From NCBI GenBank assembly GCA_964655245.1, contig CAZZLQ010000052.1:1-16024 (forward strand): a DNA stretch of 16,024 nucleotides, read 5' to 3'. The stretch comes from JBEIHI01 sp964655245 (GTDB lineage: Bacteria; Bdellovibrionota; UBA2394). Positions 1 through 5,555 of this stretch are shown in pieces; the stretch's first letter is position 1, and every line of letters starts with the position of its first letter. The notes beneath the pieces were generated by a model. It searched no databases. It saw nothing but the letters and a program-made list of their open reading frames with translations, and was not told where the DNA came from. Made by a program: the position numbers and the translations under genes.

Positions 1-33
1 GTGAGTTGCTGTATTCTCGAATCAGGAGGGGCC

Positions 34-903
34 ATGGGCCGCGATGATTTGCAGAATTTAAAGAAGCGACCGTCGATTTTTCAGTACTCTGATTATCGCG
101 CTTTTCTTCGTGATCACTTTGCCTACCTCAAAGCGACAAACGCATCGTATTCGTTTCGAACATTTTCGCGATTGGCTGGCTTTAGTTCGCCGAACTTTCT
201 TCAGTTGGTTTATGACGGCAAGCGCAACTTATCCCATGAAAGCGTGGAGCGCGTGGCAGGCGCATTTCGACTGACTAAGTCTGAGACCAGCTTTCTCGAC
301 AGTCTCGTTCGATTCAATCAAGCCTACACGACCGAGGAGAAAAACGAGCAGTTTGAAAGAATGCTGCAGCATCGGCAGTATCGAAAAATCCGAATGATTG
401 TTCCCGATCAGTTTGAGTATTACTCGAAGCCCTACCATATTGCTCTACGAGAGCTGGTGGATACCGCCGACTTTAGAGAGGATCCCCATTGGATTGCCGA
501 AAGGCTTCGTCATCAGGTGAGTGAGAAAGAAGTCCGCGAAGGGATTGAATTGCTTTTGAAGCTTGGCTTTTTAAGGCGAGTGAATGGCAAGCTGTCTCTG
601 GCGGAATCTAGCATGTCCACATCACCTGAGGTGTCATCTCTCGCTGTTTCAAACTACCATAAGGAAATGCTTCGAATGGCCGACGAGGCCCTGGACTCTG
701 TTGCTGCAACTGATCGGGATATCAGTTCCGTGACTGTCGCTGTCAGCTCACAGCAGATGAAGGAGCTCAAGCGGCGCGTGACAGAGTTTCGAAATTCTTT
801 GCTGTCTTGGCTGGATTCTTCAAAGGAAAACAAAAATGAAGTTTTGCAGATCAATCTTCAGGTTTTTCCTCTCAGCCGTCGAAAGAAGGAGGAAAAGCGA
901 TGA
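34..903 (+). CDS. TIGR02147 family protein (putative transcriptional regulator)
   Basis: Predicted 289-residue soluble protein of the TIGR02147 family, whose exact role is not established. The N-terminal signature IFQYSDYRAFLRD (residues 15-27) is followed by a helix-turn-helix-like stretch at about 36-78, containing AGFSSPNFLQLV and DGKRNLS. The family hallmark QFEYYSKPYH lies at 126-135, a winged-helix-like part at about 150-185, and the C-terminal QINLQVFPLSR ends the conserved region. The frame is open to base 1 with a GTG there, but I chose the ATG at 34 because AGGAGG (24-29) precedes it at 4 bases and the family signature begins soon after. The stop overlaps the next start (ATGA, 900-903), so it is probably translationally coupled to the small lipoprotein gene. 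There is no signal peptide. A cytoplasmic DNA-binding regulator of the neighbouring envelope genes is a plausible inference, not shown. Family assignment is confident, function is not. Confidence 0.88.
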   Translation: MGRDDLQNLKKRPSIFQYSDYRAFLRDHFAYLKATNASYSFRTFSRLAGFSSPNFLQLVYDGKRNLSHESVERVAGAFRLTKSETSFLDSLVRFNQAYTTEEKNEQFERMLQHRQYRKIRMIVPDQFEYYSKPYHIALRELVDTADFREDPHWIAERLRHQVSEKEVREGIELLLKLGFLRRVNGKLSLAESSMSTSPEVSSLAVSNYHKEMLRMADEALDSVAATDRDISSVTVAVSSQQMKELKRRVTEFRNSLLSWLDSSKENKNEVLQINLQVFPLSRRKKEEKR

Positions 904-1106
904 AGTGGTTAGCTCGATTATTGCTGATCGGTTTGTCCATTGCGCTCCTATCGAGCTGCGGAGGAACCGCGACGGGAAATCCCGGGAATTCACCGATTCC
1001 TGACGGTGGGCAAAATGCTGCCTGCGATCCCGATCCGTTCGTTTGTCCTGATGGCACGCTTGTTTACCGGCAGGGAGCAAGCTGTGAGTTCGATGCGTGC
1101 CCCTAA
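900..1106 (+). CDS. Small Cys-rich lipoprotein
   Basis: A 68-residue predicted lipoprotein. Residues 1-19 form a signal peptide (MKWLAR, then a hydrophobic core) ending in lipobox LSSC, so Cys20 would be lipidated. The mature part is only about 49 residues: a Gly/Pro/Asn-rich linker (21-40), then a module with four cysteines (C42, C49, C62, C67) built on CPDG (49-52) and CEFDACP at the end. I recall similar CPDG...CEF..CP modules in other secreted bacterial proteins. The even cysteine number suggests two disulfides in an oxidising compartment. AAGGAGG (886-892) sits 7 bases before the ATG, which overlaps the stop of the upstream gene by 4 bases. The intact signal peptide, strong ribosome binding site and overlap support a real gene despite its size. 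Function is unknown; a surface or periplasmic structural or binding module is possible. Confidence 0.82.
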   Translation: MKWLARLLLIGLSIALLSSCGGTATGNPGNSPIPDGGQNAACDPDPFVCPDGTLVYRQGASCEFDACP

Positions 1107-1131
1107 GATGTTTCGTGAGTGAGTAAAGAGT

Positions 1132-1228
1132 AAGGAGGTAAGTGCAAATGAAAGAAGGAAGTCATTTATGTCACTTACATCTCATTTCATCAAACGCGCT
1201 TATCTCTCAGCTGCCGCTCTTTTATTGA
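1132..1228 (+). promoter_or_regulatory. Possible leader ORF with near-ideal Shine-Dalgarno
   Basis: AAGGAGGT (1132-1139) is an excellent Shine-Dalgarno sequence. It lies 8 bases before an ATG at 1148, which opens a 26-codon frame ending at TGA 1226-1228. This frame contains the ribosome binding site and the first 20 codons of the propeller lipoprotein gene in another register. The propeller gene has its own site (GAAGGAA, 1154-1160) before ATG 1168, so the strong upstream site is not needed for it. Either a short leader peptide is made and affects propeller translation, or the site is incidental. The peptide is short and has no recognisable motif. Confidence 0.3.
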
Positions 1229-3006
1229 TCACGGCTTGTGGATCCGGCGGCCGAGTCACCGTTGAGCTCAATCAGTTTCGAAACTGCGCTGAAGTGTCGG
1301 CTTACTATCGAGAAGTTTCAGCCAAACTATCGGATCCAGATCTTCTTCAAAATGGTGGAAGCCCTGTCAATCCGAGCGCTGAGGCCGGGCGCAGCTCGCA
1401 GTCCCAAGCTCAGGCAGGACTAGAAGAGGGGGACGTCGCCAAGATCGAAGGCAGTATTCTGGTCAGCCTTCAGTATGGAAAAGTTCATCTGATCAACATC
1501 GCGAATCCCGCATCAATGTCAGTTCTTAAAACCATCGACTACTCAGCCAATCTGTCTGGCATGCTCCATCAGATTGTGATTGTGAGCGGACATCTTTATG
1601 TCGTGGGCTCCTCATACGCTCAGACCTCACAGGTTTTTGTCGATGTTTACAGCCTCAGTGCGCCCTACAACAAAGTCACATCTCATTTAATTGACGGCTC
1701 CTTTGAGCAGCTTCGAGTTTCTGCAGATGAATCACGAATCTACCTGCTGACGGCAAAGTACCCGGAGCTCGTAGCGGGCGTCGCAAGCGCTGAAGCCTCC
1801 TTAGGCACGGTGAAGTCGGGAAGTTTTCAAGATCAATCCTGTGAGTGCAATGAGCTTTACTATGTTTCTTCGAATGCGATTGCCAACTATCCGACGATTT
1901 CGCACATTCATTCGATCTCGACGGGGAATCCCACTGAGCCCTTGAATCAGCAGTTTTCGATCATCGGAGCGAGCTCAGTTTTGAGAGCGACGGAAGAGAG
2001 CTTTCTGTTGGCATTCGAACTGGATTCAGAGCCGGCGATTGAACTGATTCCCATGGGTGCTCCGGATCCCATCATTTCTCCTGCCAATCGATCAAAGTCT
2101 TTGATCGTGATGGCCAAGGAGCAGAACCAGTTATTGCAGATCAAGGCAGCGGGCTTGATCGATGGAACCGTTATCAGTCAGTTCTCCATGGCCTCACAGG
2201 GCGACTATGTGAATGTGTTCTCCTATGATGTCGAAACTCCGAGGGGAATGATTGGTAGGAATGATGTTGCAACCGCCAGCAGCGAATCTCAGCCCGCGCA
2301 ACAGACGATTCTAACGACCCTTCGACTGGAGAGTGGTGCTTTGGTTGAAACCCAGCGGATCGACCGACTCGGAGTAAATGAGCGCCTATTCAGTGCTATG
2401 TTCGGTGGCTCACATGCTTATGCTGTGACCTCCGATGTCGTGATTTTCTCGGACCCGCTCTATTCGTTTGATATCACCAATTTCGCATCACCTCGGGTGG
2501 TGGGTGAGCTCAAGATCGATGGGTACTCCCAATGGATGCATGAAACTCCCTCGGGCCATGTTCTGGCTCTTGGGCGAGAGGCTCCGGACGGGAATGTGGA
2601 GGGCATTCATGTGAGTCTCTTTAGCTCCAGTGCCCAGCTGATCAATCGGCAGATCATTGGTACGGCCAACACCTTTTCAGCGGCTGTGAATCCCTTGTTT
2701 CGCAATGAAGGTTATAAGTCATATCTCTACGATGCGGCGGCTGGGTTGCTGTTTTTGCCCACAAGCACTGCAAACTTTGGGTTTGCGGGGCGGTTTTGGA
2801 GTGATTTGACCGTGGCCAACAAGGTCCAGGTCTTTCAGATCACGTCCTCCGCCGTAGTGCCTGTTTCGAGCGTTTCGACAACTCATTATGTTGATCGAAT
2901 CTTAAAGGGTTCTAATGCCTATTACTTCCTGAATGAGGGTCAGGTTCTATCCCGCAGTCTTAGCAATCCCGCCACGGGCTTAGGCTCCCTCAGTCTCCCC
3001 CTCTAG
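1168..3006 (+). CDS. Beta-propeller domain lipoprotein
   Basis: A 612-residue predicted envelope lipoprotein. The signal peptide (1-23) ends at lipobox ITAC with Cys24. After a helical stretch with NQFRNCAEV (35-43) and a low-complexity Ser/Gln/Ala linker comes AGLEEGDVAKIEG (83-95). This matches the start of the secreted beta-propeller family (Pfam Beta_propel, distantly WD40-like), whose members usually carry a V(D/E)E.D.VK.DG motif here. The rest is beta-rich with repeated segments of the type KVHLINI, VFVDVYSLS and VQVFQITSS, each a likely propeller blade. DQSCECNELYY, about one third of the way in, may carry a local disulfide. The ATG at 1168 is preceded by GAAGGAA at 7 bases. It follows the small lipoprotein gene by 61 bases on the same strand. 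The role is unknown; such propellers usually bind proteins or ligands at the cell surface. Confidence 0.85.
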   Translation: MSLTSHFIKRAYLSAAALLLITACGSGGRVTVELNQFRNCAEVSAYYREVSAKLSDPDLLQNGGSPVNPSAEAGRSSQSQAQAGLEEGDVAKIEGSILVSLQYGKVHLINIANPASMSVLKTIDYSANLSGMLHQIVIVSGHLYVVGSSYAQTSQVFVDVYSLSAPYNKVTSHLIDGSFEQLRVSADESRIYLLTAKYPELVAGVASAEASLGTVKSGSFQDQSCECNELYYVSSNAIANYPTISHIHSISTGNPTEPLNQQFSIIGASSVLRATEESFLLAFELDSEPAIELIPMGAPDPIISPANRSKSLIVMAKEQNQLLQIKAAGLIDGTVISQFSMASQGDYVNVFSYDVETPRGMIGRNDVATASSESQPAQQTILTTLRLESGALVETQRIDRLGVNERLFSAMFGGSHAYAVTSDVVIFSDPLYSFDITNFASPRVVGELKIDGYSQWMHETPSGHVLALGREAPDGNVEGIHVSLFSSSAQLINRQIIGTANTFSAAVNPLFRNEGYKSYLYDAAAGLLFLPTSTANFGFAGRFWSDLTVANKVQVFQITSSAVVPVSSVSTTHYVDRILKGSNAYYFLNEGQVLSRSLSNPATGLGSLSLPL

Positions 3007-3013
3007 GAAAGTC

Positions 3014-3045
3014 GGCTAAAGGCCCCTTTTTGGGGCCTTCTAGCC
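3014..3045 (+). terminator. Hairpin after propeller gene, probable terminator
   Basis: Starting 8 bases after the propeller stop, AAGGCCCC (3019-3026) pairs with GGGGCCTT (3032-3039) around a TTTTT loop. After one bulged C, GGCTA (3014-3018) pairs with TAGCC (3041-3045), giving 13 paired bases in all. The stem is strong, but the sequence after it (TTGACTTAACCCTTTT) has only a broken T tract. Termination may therefore be partial or need a factor. It separates the envelope gene cluster from the rpsU operon. Confidence 0.65.
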
Positions 3046-3075
3046 TTGACTTAACCCTTTTAGGCCACCTAGCTT
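3046..3075 (+). promoter_or_regulatory. Candidate sigma-70 promoter for rpsU operon
   Basis: TTGACT (3046-3051) directly follows the terminator hairpin and matches five of six bases of a -35 box. With an 18-base spacer, TAGCTT (3070-3075) is a weak -10 (three of six). Transcription would then start at about 3082, next to the rpsU ATG at 3083. TAGG and CCTA flank CCA at 3061-3071 as a small inverted repeat. The -10 is poor, so this is only a candidate; read-through from the upstream gene is the alternative. Confidence 0.35.
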
Positions 3076-3082
3076 AACGCGC

Positions 3083-3268
3083 ATGACTGGAGTCCGTATA
3101 CGAGATGGTGAGTCCTTTGAAGGGGCTCTTAAGCGATTCAAAAAAATTGTCGAGAAGGCTGGAATTTTGACCGAGCTTCGCAAACGAGAGCACTATGAAA
3201 AGCCCTCGATCAAACGAAAGCGCAAAAAGATTGCTGCCCAAAAGCGTGGTCAAAAACGTCCCCGATGA
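3083..3268 (+). CDS. rpsU: 30S ribosomal protein S21
   Basis: A 61-residue, highly basic protein of the small ribosomal subunit. S21 binds near the 3' end of 16S rRNA and helps initiation. It shows the family pattern: an N-terminal VRIRDGESFEGALKRFKK, KAGIL and LRKREHYEKP, then a Lys/Arg-rich tail (KRKRKK...KRGQKR). Length is within the usual 57-71 range. ATG 3083 is the only usable start: upstream in frame there is no ATG, GTG or TTG before a TGA at 3047-3049. No Shine-Dalgarno is visible before it, which is odd for such a gene and suggests a leaderless or specially initiated mRNA. Its stop overlaps the yqeY start (ATGA, 3265-3268). It is first in the macromolecular synthesis operon. Confidence 0.95.
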   Translation: MTGVRIRDGESFEGALKRFKKIVEKAGILTELRKREHYEKPSIKRKRKKIAAQKRGQKRPR

Positions 3269-3717
3269 TCGCATTCGCCGATAGAATCACGACTGAACTC
3301 AAAGACGCTGTTCGCGCGAAGGATCAAGTAAAGATGGATGTCCTTCGAGCGATGAAGTCTGCTTTGACCTACAAAGAAGTTGAGAAAAAGCAGGCCGGTG
3401 TTTCCGAAGAAGAGGCTATCGCTGTCTTCAACACGATGATCAAACAGCGTCGTGAATCCATCGAGCAATATGAAAAGTTTGGTCGGCCTGAAGCTGCTGC
3501 AAAAGAGAAATACGAGTTGTCGGTGATTCAATCCTTTTTGCCCCAACAGCTCTCAGCTGAGCAGCTCAAAGCGCTTATTGCAGAGGCTATTTCTGCCTCT
3601 GGAGCAAAGACTCCGCAGGATTTGGGAAAGGTGATGAAAGAGCTCAAGCCCAAGGTCAGTGGCAGAGCCGACGGCAAAGAAGTGACAGAACTGGTCAAAT
3701 CCGCTCTTTCTTCCTAA
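3265..3717 (+). CDS. yqeY: GatB/YqeY domain-containing protein
   Basis: A 150-residue protein of the YqeY family, which resembles the C-terminal tRNA-binding tail domain of the amidotransferase subunit GatB. Family features are the N-terminal helices with VKMDVLRAMKSAL and the conserved stretch with TMIKQRRESIEQYEKFGRPE and AAKEKYELSVIQSFLPQQLS. The C-terminal part carries LGKVMKELKPKVSGRADGKEV. Length is typical of the stand-alone family. ATG 3265 overlaps the rpsU stop by 4 bases, so it is very likely translationally coupled to rpsU. A 28-base gap containing seven T's (3721-3727) leads to dnaG. I recall yqeY between rpsU and dnaG in other bacteria as well. Its function is unclear; tRNA or amidotransferase interaction is the usual suggestion. 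Confidence 0.93.
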   Translation: MIAFADRITTELKDAVRAKDQVKMDVLRAMKSALTYKEVEKKQAGVSEEEAIAVFNTMIKQRRESIEQYEKFGRPEAAAKEKYELSVIQSFLPQQLSAEQLKALIAEAISASGAKTPQDLGKVMKELKPKVSGRADGKEVTELVKSALSS

Positions 3718-3745
3718 GTGTTTTTTTAAAATTTGAGGGGTTCAT

Positions 3746-5542
3746 TTGAAGTCGGAAATCATAGATTCCATTCGACAGTCTTTGGATATCGCTCAAGTGA
3801 TTGGCGAAGTCGTTCCCCTCAAAAAGAAGGGTGCAAACTATTTTGGTTTATGCCCATTTCACTCCGAAAAATCTGGTTCATTTTCAGTAAGCCCCATGAA
3901 GCAGTTATTTTACTGCTTTGGATGTCATGTGGGCGGAGATGTCTTTAAGTTTGTTCAGCTCTACTTTCGTTGGGACTTCCAGCAATCGCTTGAGGAGCTG
4001 GGGAAACGAGCCGGAATCAAAGTCGACTCGTTTCATTCCGATCCGTCATGGGATGAGGGTCTTAAGATTCTGGAGATTGTGGCAGATAGTTTTGAGGAGC
4101 AGCTGCATTCCAAGGATGGGCAGGATTTTCGCGACTATGTGAAGCACCGAAAGATCCCCACTAAGATTGTTGAAGCCTTTCGATTGGGGGCGCATTTGGG
4201 GGCTCCCGATCTAATCGCCAAGAGATTGCAGAAAGAGGGGCTTTCGCGGGATTTGGCGACCCAGTTGGGCGTTTTAGGTCGCAGTCAGGGGGGGGACTTC
4301 TACGATCGGTTTAGAGGGCGATTGATGTTCCCGATTATGGACGAAAAGGGCCGCCCTAGAGGTTTTGGAGGCCGCAGCCTCGGTTCTGAGGAGCCCAAAT
4401 ACCTCAATTCTCCAAAGAGCCTATTGTTCGATAAAAGCCGTCTTTTGTATGGCATGCATCTTGCTCCCTCTACCGTCGCGAAAAAGGGGTATTCAGTGCT
4501 CGTCGAGGGGTATTTAGATGTTATGGCCTTACATGAATTCGGGGTGACTAATGCCCTCGGAGCCATGGGGACGTCTTTGACCTCTGATCAGATTAGACTC
4601 CTCAAAAAATGGAGCAATCGTGTGATATCGCTTTACGATGCTGACAACGCGGGGGTTTTGGCCACCGAGCGGAACTTGGGCAATCTCTTGCGTGAGGGGC
4701 TGGAAGCTAAGGTCGTGATTTTGCCCATTGGCAAGGATCCCGATGCTTTCCTTCATCAGGACAATGAAAAGCCCGAAGAGCTCAAAAAGGGTCTCAAAGC
4801 AGCTTTTGAAGCCTCTGTGTCAGCTGTCGATTATCTGGTTCAAAAGAATGTTTTATCTGAAAAGGAGCCGGTCCAACGAGCTCGAAAGTTTAGTGAGCTC
4901 ATCAAGATGTTGGATCAGATGCCCGATGAGATCGAAAAAACTCTGTATAAAAAGGAGCTCGCCAAGCGGTTTGATCTGAGTGAATCGCTGCTCATGAAGC
5001 CTCCCAAGCAGGATTCTCGAGCCATGGAGCCGCTCAGACCCCAATCAAAGGCCGCTCAGGGCTCTGAGGGGCGCTGGGAGCGGGAAATGCTCAAATATTG
5101 GATTCAGTATGCCGATCGTGCTCAGGGGGCCTTGACGGACGCGGTTCCCTACCTAAGTTTGAAGAGCATCTGGGGCCAGCTACTCAGTAAATTGGCCCAA
5201 AACGGCCTTGAGGCAAGACAGCTAAGTCGTCTTGAATGGCTCAATCTCGAGGATCCTGAAATGCAAGATCCGCTTGTGCGGGATGCAGTTCATCGATGGG
5301 CAATGGAAGACTTGCCAGCCGGTAATGGCGTTGATTTGGTTCGTGTGTGGAGTGATCTGCTTCGAGGATTGAGAAAGGAATTTTACAAGGACTTCAGTCA
5401 GAGAATTCAGCAAGAGCTGATGGAAGCCGAAAAATCTCAAAACATGGTGCGCGTGAAAGAGTTGCTCGCACAAAAACGTGATCTTGCTCGTGTTATTAAA
5501 GCGGCCTCCGATGAAGGGGCAATAGATTCGATCAATTCTTAG
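3746..5542 (+). CDS. dnaG: DNA primase
   Basis: A 598-residue replicative primase that makes RNA primers at the fork with the DnaB helicase. The N-terminal CHC2 zinc-binding domain has Cys36, His39, Cys57 and Cys60 (CPFH...CFGC). The RNA polymerase core begins at about 110 and includes YDRFRGRLMFPI (186-197) and the conserved GRSLG...PKYLNSP. The Toprim part has VEGYLDV (253-259, catalytic Glu254), LGAMGTSLT (271-279), YDADNAG (297-303) and GKDPDAFL (329-336). The C-terminal region, from about 430, is the poorly conserved helicase-binding part. The start is TTG at 3746, supported by GAGGGG (3735-3740) 5 bases upstream and by correct placement of the zinc domain. The weak start codon fits the low primase level typical of this operon. 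rpoD follows 13 bases after the TAG stop. Confidence 0.97.
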   Translation: MKSEIIDSIRQSLDIAQVIGEVVPLKKKGANYFGLCPFHSEKSGSFSVSPMKQLFYCFGCHVGGDVFKFVQLYFRWDFQQSLEELGKRAGIKVDSFHSDPSWDEGLKILEIVADSFEEQLHSKDGQDFRDYVKHRKIPTKIVEAFRLGAHLGAPDLIAKRLQKEGLSRDLATQLGVLGRSQGGDFYDRFRGRLMFPIMDEKGRPRGFGGRSLGSEEPKYLNSPKSLLFDKSRLLYGMHLAPSTVAKKGYSVLVEGYLDVMALHEFGVTNALGAMGTSLTSDQIRLLKKWSNRVISLYDADNAGVLATERNLGNLLREGLEAKVVILPIGKDPDAFLHQDNEKPEELKKGLKAAFEASVSAVDYLVQKNVLSEKEPVQRARKFSELIKMLDQMPDEIEKTLYKKELAKRFDLSESLLMKPPKQDSRAMEPLRPQSKAAQGSEGRWEREMLKYWIQYADRAQGALTDAVPYLSLKSIWGQLLSKLAQNGLEARQLSRLEWLNLEDPEMQDPLVRDAVHRWAMEDLPAGNGVDLVRVWSDLLRGLRKEFYKDFSQRIQQELMEAEKSQNMVRVKELLAQKRDLARVIKAASDEGAIDSINS

Positions 5543-5555
5543 GGAAGGACTTCTT

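Noticed and set aside
1..33. GTG at base 1 as the start of the TIGR02147 gene
   Set aside because: AGGAGG stands just before ATG 34, and the conserved family sequence begins soon after; the first eleven codons contain that ribosome binding site.
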